DNA of 64,000 bases, from assembly GCF_051401765.1 (NCBI RefSeq), contig NC_135064.1, positions 20,806,001-20,870,000 on the forward strand, written 5' to 3'. Source of the DNA: Calliopsis andreniformis (lineage: Eukaryota; Arthropoda; Insecta; Hymenoptera; Andrenidae). Positions within the stretch are counted from its first letter, which is position 1, and the number at the start of each line of letters is the position of its first letter. The notes beneath the pieces are model-generated. The model did no database searches and was not told where the DNA came from. It was given only the letters and a program-made list of their open reading frames with translations. Shown in pieces: positions 10,696 through 22,462 of the stretch. Position numbers and translations under genes: made by a program.

Positions 10696-11164
10696 AAACG
10701 AAAATATGTATCGTGTAGGATAATAGTATGAAATATAAAATCGATTTATAATATATTATACACATATATTGTTTATTTTATTTAATTTTCCGTAATGGAT
10801 TGCAATATTATTTAATAGTGCATTTTATTGGAATTCAATTTTCAATACAAAAACTGCTTACTATCTTTTTTATAGTAGACAATAATTAGTTATGCACAAG
10901 TTTCACTTTGGAAAGCACCATACTTTCTTTGTGTAAGTCAATGTAGCAAATTTAGCAAAGCTTTTAATTTGTTTTCGAATAGTAAAATATAAATCATGGG
11001 TATAAAAAGAATTTATTTAAATAGTGTATACGTTTAATGTCACTAGCACTGGACTATCATCAAGACGATGGTGATGCGTTATTTCTATAAAACCACTAAA
11101 AAAAATAACACATATTGTATTTTCTTTCTGTTACATATATTATTATACTGTGATTTTATCTTTA
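10696..11164. other. Convergent intergenic region with ABCC poly(A) signal
   Basis: This is the tail-to-tail spacer between odorant receptor 2 (+) and the ABCC transporter (-), so it holds both 3' UTRs. On the minus strand an AATAAA (TTTATT at 11012-11017) lies about 150 bases past the transporter stop and is a reasonable polyadenylation signal. Nothing else is recognised. Confidence 0.5.
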
Positions 11165-14100
11165 TCAGTTTTTACTTACATTCTTCGCTACTTCGGTTAG
11201 AGTGTTTGCCATTGCAGCACCAGTTTGTTGCACCATTTTGTAAAAATATCCCCTCTTCTGTAGTAAAACGAACGGATGATCGAATTCCTAATATAACAGC
11301 AGTAACAATATTTGTGACATATCAAGTGAAACTTCTGGATACGATAAAAGATTTCATTACAAAGAATAAAGGTCACAGATATTTTGGAGTACTTACTACT
11401 AGATGACCTTGGTCCATCACAAGTATTTTATCACTATCCATTATAGTATTTAATCTATGAGCTATAGTGAAGACAGTGCAATCCATGAACTTCTTCCTGA
11501 CTGTCTTTTGTATCAAGGAATCAGTCTGTGGATCAACATTAGCTGTGGCTTCATCGAGGACCATGATTTTATTATTCCTAACGAGTGCTCGAACAAGGCA
11601 TAATAATTGACGTTGACCGACACTGAAGTTCGACCCTTCTTCAGCCACTTTACTATTTAAGCCAGCAGCCATGTCAGAAACCATGTCTTTCAATTCAACT
11701 TCTTGCAAAGCTTCCCATAGAGCACTGTCGGAATATTCGTCGAATGGGTCCAAGTTTCGTCGAAGGCTGCCCCCAAACAGTATTGGCTCTTGAGGTATAA
11801 TACTGATCTTCGAACGGAAATCGTGTAACGCGATTTTATCCGTAGCGACATCGTCTATAATAATATCTCCTTCTACGTATGCTAATCGGAAGAGTGCGCT
11901 AATCAGAGAAGTCTTGCCAGCACCAGTTCTCCCAACGACACCAATTTTCTCTTTGGGCATTACCACAAAGTCGATCCCCTTCAGAATATAAGCACCTTTG
12001 GGTCCATACTTTAATTTCACGTTTCTGAACTCTACGAGACCCTTGGAAGGCCACCCTTCAGGAGGCTTTTTTTCTGGATCACTGTCCAAGAAAGGCTCTT
12101 CTTCTAGATTGCTATATTCCAGAACTCTCTCCACCGAGGTGATCTGATTTTCCAATTCAGCTGTTTGTCTCATGCCCCACTGCAAGATTCCAACCACCCC
12201 TGTAATCTGAGTGATTACTAAACCGATGTCTCCGGCAACAGCGAGATCCTCGAATACCAGAAACGTAACTGTGATCAAGCCTATGTAAATAAGACAGAAC
12301 GATTCGATATAGAGACCGAAGGCGCGTGAAATGGAGATGAATATGAACCATGTTGAAGTGTGGAGGTCTTGGTGATTATCGAAATCTGATGCTACTATTT
12401 TTTCTGCCTTAAAGGCTCTGATTGTCGTCAGACCTTGCAAAGTAGCTCCAACGTGGTCAAACACTGGCGAACGAGCTGGAAAATGTCGTTATTAGTTAAA
12501 GTAGTTGAGGCAATCCGAAAAAAATCAATTTTGATTGAAAAAAGAGTTACTAAATTGAAGACCACAGAGCAAAAATAAATCTTGACAAGTTCCAAGATGA
12601 GTGTACAGGGAAATTGACAAGTCCAACAAGTGAAACAGGAGAATCATTTGACAAGTAAAAGAGAAACTCAGTTATTTAAATAATGAAGAACGTCCTGTTT
12701 CAAGCTTTAAAATTTAGGAAATCTGAGTTACCAAGTTCTTCTGTGGTCTTCAAATGTAATATTATAATTAAGAATTACTTACTGACACCCTCCATACGCT
12801 TTACAGCACGACTAGTTGAAATGTAAACTACTCGCATATAATAAAAAAGGAGCATAATGACACATGTCGGTATTAACAACCACGCGCTCACAGTACCAAT
12901 GATTATCACAGTTCCCATGAAGTTCAGGAACATTATTATAACATCGAACATGGTTAACGGCATCTTTTTGTCAATAATACCAATATCTTTGGAGAACCTT
13001 TAAACAAAATAGAGCCATTAATATAAATTAAATGAATAGCCACCTCCGTCCAGCTCAACTCGAATCTCTACAGGGTGTATCAGAAAATGTGGGACACTTT
13101 TAGAAGGCAGATTCTAGATACGAAGACAATAAAAAAAGTTCATGTGCACATATTAGCTTTTTATAGTTATAAGCTATTTTATATCGCATACATCTAGTTT
13201 TTACATCTAGAACTTATTCTCCAAAAGCGTTCCACGTTTTTCTTACTTTGTATAGGTAGTGGGACATTTACTTTAGAATCTACCCTGCAAAAATGTCCTA
13301 CATTTTTTGATACACCTTATATACAAATCTGTCTCTGTACCTGTTTAATATTCGACCAGCAGGATTGGTATTGTAAAAGTACATTACTGCGCGCACGATA
13401 CTACGGAACATCTGGGCATGTAAGTTCTTCGAAGCCCTCATACAAACCGCGTAGTAGATGAACGTTTGGAATACATAGGCACAGACGACGCCCAAAGTCA
13501 AGCCACTATAAAGATAAATAATTCCATGACGAGACAGCGGACCATGCCATTGAAAATCCATCGTACCATTCTCGTTCCTAACCCACGACGCCACCTCGGT
13601 GTTCACCCAGAACGCGAGCAAATAATCAGTACCAGTCGCCATCGACTGGCTCGCGACAAACAAGATGAACATCATCACTAACAACGCAACGTTTTTGCTC
13701 GCTTTCCAGTAAGCAAGGAACACTTTAATAGAGATCTTCCCGAATGTCCTCGTTTCAGCCACTTCGACAGGCTCTTCAGTTGACGCAATTTCCTCGACTC
13801 TCCTGGAGTTCTCCACCGAATGCCTATTGTTCTTTCCATCTTCAGATTTCTTGCTCTGTCTGTTTTCATCGAGATCCTCGAAGATCTTCAAGAAGTCTAG
13901 ATGCATGTGCTGAAGCTCTTCGAAGCTGCCCCTAGCTTGGATGCTCCCGTTGTTCATCACGATGATCTGATCAGCGGATTGTAAGTACTGGACCTGATGG
14001 GTGACTAGGATTCGAGTTTTTTCTTTGAGGAAGCCATATATGCATTCGTCGACGATGCGACTCCCGACGTGTGAGTCTACTGCTGATAGAGGATCGTCTA

Positions 14101-16806
14101 GCAGGTAAATATCAGCTTCTGCGTAGACGGCACGAGCCAGATTGATTCTAGCTCGTTGACCACCGCTCAGATTGATTCCCCTTTCGCCAACCATAGTCTT
14201 ATCGTGATGAGGCATGGAATCTATGTCGCGTTGCAGTTGGCAGACTCGAAGCACCTCGTCGTAGCGAGCCTTGTTCATGGGCTGGCCGAAGAGGATGTTT
14301 TGCTTGATCGAGGAGGCGAAAATCCACGGTTTCTGATCAGCGAAACTGATCTTTCCATGGGTTTCCAAGACTCCGTCCTCCAGGGAAAGTTCGCGAAGCA
14401 TTGCTTGTAATAAGCTGCTCTTTCCCGCGCCTATTTGGCCGATGATCGCTATGAAGCTACCGGTTTGTACTGTTAAGTTTATATTTCGTAGAGTGTAATC
14501 CCTGGATATGTCCCATTTGGCACTGACATTTTTTAAATAAACAGGCAGCGCTTCTGTCGCTACTCGCCTTTGAGTAGTTTTTGGTTCTGGAAGCTCGGGG
14601 TACATCATGAATTCCTCTAGGCGTTTGATAGAGACGGATGCTTCTGCCAGTGTGTGAATGCCTAGGTAAATAATGCAATATTGTAGTGACTCGAGAATAT
14701 GTAAGAATATGTAAACGTATTTATTTTGATTTGAATTCAGCAACTCACTCAAAGCAAAGCCAATAGTCATAGAACTACGTAAAAGAGTAAAAAATGCTGT
14801 GGTCATGAACACTTTCTCGGCGTTGATTGTATTCCCAGTTAAAACGTATGTTAATACAGTGATAAAAATACCAACACGAGGAACATAAATGTCGAAAGTT
14901 AACCCAAACTGTTCGACTATCGAGAATTTTTTAATTACGTCTACTTCTTTCCTAAAAAGAGGAATTGTTAGTAATTTGGATTGTCAGCGCCTGTATTACT
15001 AAATTGCTATGATGTATGATGAGTTTCTCTTACCGCCTTGCTTTTTCAACGAGAAGCGAATATGGGATCTCCCAAACATACATTTTGATTATTTCCACTC
15101 CAGCGATGATCTGATTCATCAATCTTAATCTATTATCTGTCTTCTGCGCCGAGACGAGAGTTAAACCTGATACCTTTCGTCCTAAGAATACTAAAGAATA
15201 ACACAGAAATATAATAAAAAAGTGTTTTGTTCAACAATTTTGGGCCGAAAAATTGTGGATCTTTGAACTATTGTAACTTTGTAAAAAAAAAATCGTCATT
15301 TAAAAGGGAAAAGCCTCTACTTTCGCACTCATGCATTGAATTTTCTCGGAGACCCTTCTGGATTCAGCTGCGGGGGGAGAAAGGAGTGGTTGTTTTCCTT
15401 CCTCTAAAAATTTTCTAAACTCGAACGATCCGAAGGAGCATAACATTTTTTTTTCAAAGATCGACCATCTTTTGGTCCAAAACGATTATATATTGTTTTG
15501 TTTGAAACTTGTTAATTATTGTCTTTCTAATGCACTGTGACTTGCATTATTTTATTCTTACGTTGCAATGGTATACACAACAAGAACATCGATAATCCAG
15601 AAATAGCTCCAAATCCAAGTTCACGGTATATAAGATATGCTATCACAAACATCTGCAGAGGACCGATCCATAAGTAATGAATGCCAAATACAAAATAATC
15701 GAGCCTGTTAACATCGTTGCTCAGAAAATTCACCATCTGAAAGGGTAGCAGGAACCTTAACATGCCTCTAGAATTAATTTTAATCTATTTAAATAAATTT
15801 TATGTTTCTACCTGCCCAGTAGACGTTGCATTTTCGAGGACAGTGCTTGATAATCGTAATATTTTCCTGTATATTAATGTACAGCAAGCTATTCTAACTT
15901 TCATTCCCACATGCATTAAATTTTGCAAAGACCAATGGATGATTACAGCGTCCAGCAAAGGCAAAAGGCAAAATGCTGCAGCATAGTAGTATATATCTAC
16001 GTCCCATCCACTTCTACTTCCTGCGAAGTAACGAAGCAATCTGGCGAGGAAGAATGGTTGTGCGAGTCTGAAATATAATGTTAGTTAGATATTGGCTGTT
16101 CTTCAATTATTAGATAGATTATCACATATTGCTGTCATTGAAAAATACGTGTAATGCTTATGATTTATACATTTTGAAACAATAATTGATAGATTGTTTT
16201 AAATCTAAAGATAGAATGAAGAATTTCGTAAATAATTCACTACCTTGTTTAACATTATAAAAAGGAGTAAAATAGTTCCAATAATAACAGGTTGACAATT
16301 CATTAAAAAATCTGATGAAATTGATACTTAAATCATTTTAAATAGTATTTTATATCTTTAGAAATATACTTTTGTCTTCGTACCGTATAACAAATTCGAG
16401 AACGAACAAAGCTAATCCAGTTTTAATAACAGTCCTGCCGAAGCAATAATAGAGTACTCTGAATAGACTCGGTTTGGCGCCATCCTTCTTCTTTTCGCAT
16501 CGTTTACGCTCAATTTCCCAATTCTTCACGATACGTTGCCCTAAGTAACTGCTTTTATCTTCTCGTAAAGGAGAATACAGATCACTCTCTTCCAGGTCCC
16601 TTTTGTACCCGAGCAAGAACAGCTTGAGAATCCACCTGTTTGTTGGACGTTCAATTTCATATGCATGTTATTAGAATATGTTTAAGCGAGTATGAGCGAA
16701 TTTATTCAAGTGTATTCACTATGGTTTCTTACCAGAACGTGAGTATAGACAACGTGTTGGCTTTCTGTCGTGGATTTTTCACTTCTTCCCTCTGAGTTTT
16801 GTCCAT
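11165..16806 (-). CDS. ABCC-family transporter, MRP4 (ABCC4) type
   Basis: Ten exons, read from high to low coordinates: 16806-16733, 16635-16384, 16067-15812, 15736-15562, 15190-15034, 14951-14749, 14661-13341, 12997-12783, 12475-11397 and 11287-11165. All junctions are GT-AG and in phase. The model has 1284 residues, close to the usual 1300 of ABCC4. The start [16 protein letters not shown] lacks an N-terminal TMD0, as expected for a short MRP. The order is TMD1-NBD1-TMD2-NBD2. NBD1 has Walker [10 protein letters not shown] (about 447-455), signature LSGGQ (about 537) and Walker B IYLLDDP, with Asp in place of the catalytic Glu as in other ABCC proteins. NBD2 has GRTGAGKTS (about 1066), FSVGQ (about 1168) and IMVLDEATA. 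The C-terminus is [10 protein letters not shown]. The family exports organic anions, conjugates and cyclic nucleotides across the plasma membrane; the substrate here is unknown. Drosophila relatives include l(2)03659. Confidence 0.93.
13069..13321. mobile_element. 253-bp TACAGGGTGT-type MITE in ABCC intron
   Basis: Terminal inverted repeats run for about 50 bases: tacagggtgtatcagaaaat at the left, and tataaggtgtatcaaaaaat on the reverse strand at the right. Both are followed by similar gtgggacac/gtaggacat and agattcta blocks. It lies in the ABCC intron 12998-13340, with its right end only about 20 bases from the splice donor of the preceding exon. Partial copies of its arms occur at about 49490-49560 and 51095-51140. 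Confidence 0.75.
15232..15460 (+). repeat. Dispersed ~230-bp repeat, copy 1
   Basis: It begins with ttttgggccgaaaaattg, continues with gatctttgaact and gtaactttgt, then aagcctctac, then a gattcagctgc block, and ends near ttttctaaactcgaac. The same order of blocks is found at 35346-35555 (+) and 42665-42893 (-). This copy lies in an ABCC intron (15191-15561). No coding potential, and I see no clear terminal repeats. Confidence 0.65.
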
Positions 16807-19616
16807 TTTTGTGAAGGCAACCGTTTCTTGTCATCTCAAAATGTTTATAAAAAATATATCTGTTGCATGTATTTTACTTGCTGTAATTAAAAGTATGCCG
16901 ATAAGAGGTACGTTATATTCATAATTGATTTTTTAAATAATTGAATTGTGTTTCAGGTTTCACCAAATACGTTGTTCAACTTCAAACAGTTTAAAATTAA
17001 ATAAAAAATAATTCAAAAAATTGGCGTGTCAAATTTTCTTATATTTTAATAACTGATTTTTTTGAAGATTTATTTATTGCCCCTTATTATTTAATTATTT
17101 TTTTAAATAAGTGTCACGTAAAAATCTCACCACACGAACATCAATGATTTAGGAGACCACCTCTGCACTCTTTCGAGGTAACATTAGATCTGACAATGAG
17201 ACCGACATAGTAGTTTTAACATTGTTATATGATGTGTCTTATCAAGCGTGATGTAAAGTGCATGAGTAATGTCGATGATAATATCGCGAAGGCAACGATT
17301 TCTTTTTCATTAACCTAAAGTGTAGTTGTAGTAAACTACTATTTGTAAAAGAATCATATTTTTTGGTTCTTCAAATCCTAAAACACTGGAACATAATTAT
17401 TTCTATTTTTTTTATGTTAAATAAATAGTTTCATTTATTATGTTACATGTAATTATTGTTATATCTTTTCTTAATCTTAAAATAAGGAAAGTAATAGAAA
17501 TTTTAAATATTAATAGTATCTCGTTAAAATGTTTTAAGTTTGTATAGTACTAAGTAAAATTTTTCACACCTTTTTCTAATAAAAAGAAATCATATCATAT
17601 TGTTAAACGTATAGAAGTGTATTTAATTAATAATTTGTTCACCTTACGCGATGACAGAACGAAATTCCATTCCGGAAGTTACTTTGCCATTAATATTTAT
17701 CTCACTTTAGGATATTTACAGACTAGATTTATAATTGTTTTGAGTCAAACGATATCACGTGCGTTCAAGTGGAAGATAATTGTGTATCTTGCAATCAGTC
17801 TCAAAAAGTCATCAGTAGTTACTTAAATTACATCATTCACAGACGTAAACTCCACTATCAGACTTTTATCGATTGTTTGATCTATTGTGTAAATATCTTA
17901 TTGTTCTTGGATATATCTATGTATAAACGTTCGATATATAAAAAATAAATGCACATGTTTTTGACACATTATTATAATTATACCTAACAAAAGAAAATAC
18001 GTCTATCGTGAATCGTGAATATACAGTAATGAAATGTTATTTTAGATTACAACAAACGAATTTAAGTTAACATTACTATTGAGTTTTAACGGATCAACTA
18101 ATATTCACCTCATTTGTCGACCTATTCAACACAACAATTAAAAATTACCTTCATGGCACTAAAGACTCTACTTCCATTCATTAATCTAACAAATGAATAA
18201 AATCGCAAATATCTCGAACTGTATTATTACAGACTCATTATAAACGAACAGTACACACTCATTCTGCTTGAAGGTAACTCACAAATCAGTAAATTCCACT
18301 AAGTTCCACCTCGAGGTTCCAGCTTATCACTATCTGCAGCACTAGATTTACAACCATTTCGAGGACACATTGTATTTCTCGAATTTCAGCAATTTTTCCA
18401 GATTGTGCACGACGCGAGTGCGACACTTGACAAGCTATTAGAAAAATGGTAGCAATTTAGAACTAAAAACTATTTTCAAGTGCAAAGATATCAATCACCA
18501 TTAAATTTCTTCCCTTCGTATGAGCTAACATCTGACAAATCTCACCTACAATACGTGAGTCTAGCTGGAAGAAAAAAGGAGACTAAGGGAGATATCCTGC
18601 GATGTTTTCAATCGACCATGCAAGGTATAGTAATCGTAGCAAACATAAAATCGTTCTCAGCATTGTAGTTATAAGATAATTATTCAGTACAAATTGTACA
18701 GATCGATTCCAACAAAATATGCGCTTCAGATAGGTATCAATTTTCACGCGAAATTGCTGTCTATCGATTCTTTGTAAAAAAACGACGACCCGCGCTGCGG
18801 TTCGATTTGCTTCGGATCAGTCGACGCGATGACAGTAAGATACGTTTTAGATGTAACTTTCTTAAAACACTAAGTTAGAATTTTTCTCGGGATCGAGTCG
18901 GGGCTCGAAAGTCTCTAATGTTCGGATACCTGAATTTGTAATTAGTTTGGATTGGATTGGAATCACCAAACTTTGTAAATTTCGAGTACCTGAATCTATA
19001 GTCAGGCTAAACAGTGGTCATAGATCTGGAATCTAGAAACTTTATCAGGATGTGTAAGTGTGATGCCTCTGTATGACTTAACTTATGGATATTCGAAATT
19101 TACAGATAACCGAAATTCTAGGGATAACTAAAATTCTGGTGATAATCCATATTCTAGAGATAACCGAAATTCTGGTGATAATTGAAATCCTAGGGACAAA
19201 AAAATTCTAAACATAACTGAAATTCTAAAGATAATCAAAATTCTAGAGAAAATCGAAATTCTAAGGATAACCGAAATTTATATCTAAACATTACAAACTG
19301 TCGGGTCCCCACCTGATCAGCGTCCTACCCAACTCGAGCATTAGTCAGCCATAATTTCGGGTGTCCACGTTCGCATAAATTTGAATAAAACTATAAATAA
19401 ATTAACCCCCTACCCTTTCCCAAATATTGAGATTTATTTAATTTCCTAGTACGTAATTTATGCAAAAGTCCCTTGGCTCCATCTTATTACCCCTATTCAC
19501 GGACGCCTTGGAGCATTCAACGCACAGTGGATACTATTCAACTGAACTGCATAAATTAAACAGTAAAACGAAATAAATTTAGGTGTACAGACAAACTGGA
19601 CCGAGATAAACATAGC
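16807..19616. other. Intergenic region between the ABCC gene and odorant receptor 3
   Basis: The ABCC transporter and receptor 3 are divergently transcribed, so both promoters should lie here. The region is AT-rich with no recognisable gene. It contains a minisatellite at 19082-19285. Small frames at 17617 and 18480 have no family resemblance. A GC-richer segment around 18785-18830 is unassigned. Confidence 0.45.
19082..19285. repeat. Minisatellite of ~19-20 bp unit (GATAACCGAAATTCTAG)
   Basis: About ten degenerate tandem units of the type gataaccgaaattctaggg follow one another, with variation in the spacer after the constant aattct core. It lies about 350 bases upstream of the first exon of odorant receptor 3. 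Non-coding. Confidence 0.8.
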
Positions 19617-22462
19617 ATGTACGTGTTCCAGAAAGAACAGCTTCAAGTGAGAGACGTGTTCGTGCTGAACGAACGTATCTTTTCGATATGCGACGTCTGG
19701 CCGTTGAGGAAGTCTTACAAGAGATTCGTCATGTTCACGTTGTACCTCGTTGTGTACATCATCCTGATGTACACCGACCTGTTCAACGCACTAGGCAATC
19801 TCAAGCAAATGGTGGAAAATATAATGGACAGCACAATCGTGACCACCGCGTTCTTCATGCTGTTTCTGGTTCGGTGCAACAAAGTGCTCGCGCGGGTGAT
19901 CATGGCGATTAAAAGTGACATTGCCGAGAATAATTTCAAGAATCTCGACGAAATGAGATTATATCTGTCGTACAATCAAATATCTGACGCTTTTGAACGG
20001 TACGCGGTCTCGGTGACGTCTGCGACGATAGTAGTGTACTACTTCAAGCCTCTGATACTCATATTTACATCGAATTCAGGTATTTATACGTTGGTACGTA
20101 CTTATTCTTACAGAACTAGCAATAAGAGCAGAAGGTAGAGACAAGAATAATTTTATTGTGACGAAGAATGATGAATAAACTTCTAAGTAGATACTTGCTA
20201 GAAAGGAGTAAGTTCTAAATTCAGTACAAATTTATTTGATTAATTTAAAGTGGCAAATGTTATTTGTCTAAAAGAAATTCGATAAGTTGATTATGTTATT
20301 ATAGATAAATATATAGATTTGAGGGAATCTGAATGATGTTCCATTTTAATCCTGAGCAATCTAGGAATAATCGAGTTATCTCATCGAGTTTTCGAAAATA
20401 GAAACAAGAAGGTACTATATATTATTGTTTAGGTATTATGCAGATATTTCAAGTTAAAAAATATTAAGTTTAGAAAACGTAACACTGTACTTTTCAGTTT
20501 GTATTATTGTGCTAATAACAAAATATGTACAAAGCAAAATTTATGATTACGTCATAATGAAAAAGAAGGATGCTTTCCAATTGTTTATCATTACAGAAGA
20601 AACTAATGGTTCAACATCTTATGTGTTACCTTTTCGAGTCTACGCTTTTCTCGATTACCATGATAACTTCAACAATTACCTTATTATGTATGCCTATCAG
20701 CTACCGCTCATGATGCTAGGACTGTGCCATGTAAATACTGTTAGCTTATTGCTTAATTTGATTTTACATATTTGCGGTAAATTATCCATTATAACGTATC
20801 GAGCGGAAAATATTGCAACACGATCGTCAGGTCTGTTCCATCACCAATTTAGGGAGCTAATAAACTCGCATGAAAAACTAATACGGTAAATTCAATACTA
20901 TATTTTTTTTATACAAATTACTTCTAGTTTGATTGTTTGAATATTTAAATATTTGAACATTTGAACATTTGTATATTTGTATATTTGAATATTTGAATAT
21001 TTGAATATTTGAATATTTGAATATTTGAATATTTGAATACTCGAGATTTTTTATTTAAAAGTACTTTGCTAGATCTTTTTTATCGTTAAATTTTTTTTAA
21101 TTTAAAAAAAAGCGAGACGATTTTTTACAGAATGGCTAACTCTATAAATTCAGCGTTTCGACTGGTACTCATGATCGAACTAATACAAACGAGTATCAGA
21201 ATGGCTGTTCTGATATACATGATACTCTTAGTACGTGTGCCAAGATTACTGATTGCTCTCACCTTTACTTCGTGCAGTTAACCTTCAAAAATTTACACGA
21301 AATTCGTATTGCTTCCTAACTTTCAGGGTGCAGATGGTAATTTAGTGAGCACCTTCGTATTACTCCTGTACATTTTAATTGTAATTTCTATGCTGTACTT
21401 GTATTCGTTCATCGGCGAACAACTATCATACGAGGTAAGGGATATTATATTCTATTATTATATAAATATTTTAAGATTTATAAACGAAGGAATATTTAGT
21501 CTAAGAAAGTGTGGGACGCGTTTTATGCTTCTAACTGGCTGGAACTGTCGAATGACAACCGAAAAATATTGTTAATAGCTTTGTGTAATAGAAAACCGCT
21601 ACTTCTGACTGCTGGAAAAGTTTATACCTTCTCGATGTTCGGTTTCATCGGAGTAAGTAAATGTTATGAATGAAAGTGAAGAAATTTTCAGAACACTCAT
21701 TTTGAAACACTCTGTACATGTTATGTTCTGAATCTGAATCGTGTCAATTGTTTTACATTGAACAATTCAAAAGAATTCATTCACAGTTTTTCGATCTGAA
21801 CATTCGTTTTCGAGATATTAGCAATTTAAGTTTGAAGCTAATTTTTAATGGCGGATATCCAGTTTGACTTTCAAATTTTCAATCGTTATAAGAAATATTT
21901 GGTTATTTTAAATTAGTCAAAGGAAAAAAAAAAGAGAAGGAAGTACTAATACTAATAGTAAATATACTCACATTAATCATATCGATTACTTGCAAAAAGG
22001 TGTAATCGAAGACGAGTATTGCTCGACTATTGTTCCACTATCTGAACTCTGGCTATCATCTTGAACAGTGTGAAGTAATATTCTTAGAAAAATGTCCGAT
22101 CACCGTCGCAGCAGAAATAATACTGATCATTTGAAGCTGGGTTTGCTCGTCTCGAAATTCAGAACAAACAAAAGAGAGGTCAAATAGTTAAAAGAGGTGA
22201 AAGGATCATCAATCAATAAGAGCTCAGGGGTGTGAATAAGGGCTCAGAAAAATGTTGAGTACAGTAAAAGCATAGAAAGAGAAATTCTGTATTTTCAATC
22301 TCAAACTATGCTCACAGATATCTTGAAAACAAAATCTCAGATTCTAAAACAATAAAATATTTCCCAATAGCTTTTGTTATAAAAATGTCATAAACTAATA
22401 TATTCTAACAGATCATGAAAACTGTGTTCGGGTTCGCCTCTCTGTTACGAACCGTAGTGTGA
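19617..22462 (+). CDS. Odorant receptor 3 of the tandem group
   Basis: Exons: 19617-20079, 20597-20885, 21131-21230, 21327-21434, 21500-21652 and 22412-22462, giving 387 residues. The ATG at 19617 starts MYVFQKEQLQVRDVF. The frame is open a little further upstream, so an earlier short exon remains possible. Family marks are LNERIFSICDVWPLRK, LHICGKLSIITYRAENI, FIGEQLSYE, and AGKVYTFSMFGF joined to IMKTVFGFASLLR. Intron phases (1, 2, 0, 0, 0) and internal exon sizes 289, 100 and 108 repeat those of receptor 1. The first exon is exactly 15 bases longer than in genes 1 and 2, and the fifth is one codon shorter. It is predicted to be a seven-transmembrane odorant-gated channel subunit working with Orco. 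An AATAAA lies at 22538, 76 bases after the stop. It is separated from receptors 1 and 2 by the inverted ABCC gene. Ligand unknown. Confidence 0.9.
20936..21046. repeat. Microsatellite (TTTGAATA)n in receptor 3 intron
   Basis: About a dozen 8-base units of tttgaata and close variants (tttgaaca, tttgtata) sit in the intron 20886-21130. The same unit type recurs at 39310-39500, and a related tttcaaat run occurs at 63030-63080. Confidence 0.85.

Noticed and set aside
11373..11396. ABCC C-terminus reading STPKYL
   Set aside because: It is read-through past a GTAAGTA donor at 11396. The true last exon at 11287-11165 gives the conserved [19 protein letters not shown].
14653..14748. Peptide [15 protein letters not shown] inside the ABCC frame as real coding sequence
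   Set aside because: It is bounded by a GTGAGT donor and a TTACCTAG acceptor, is AT-rich, and removing it restores the family sequence [14 protein letters not shown]. Treated as an in-frame intron.
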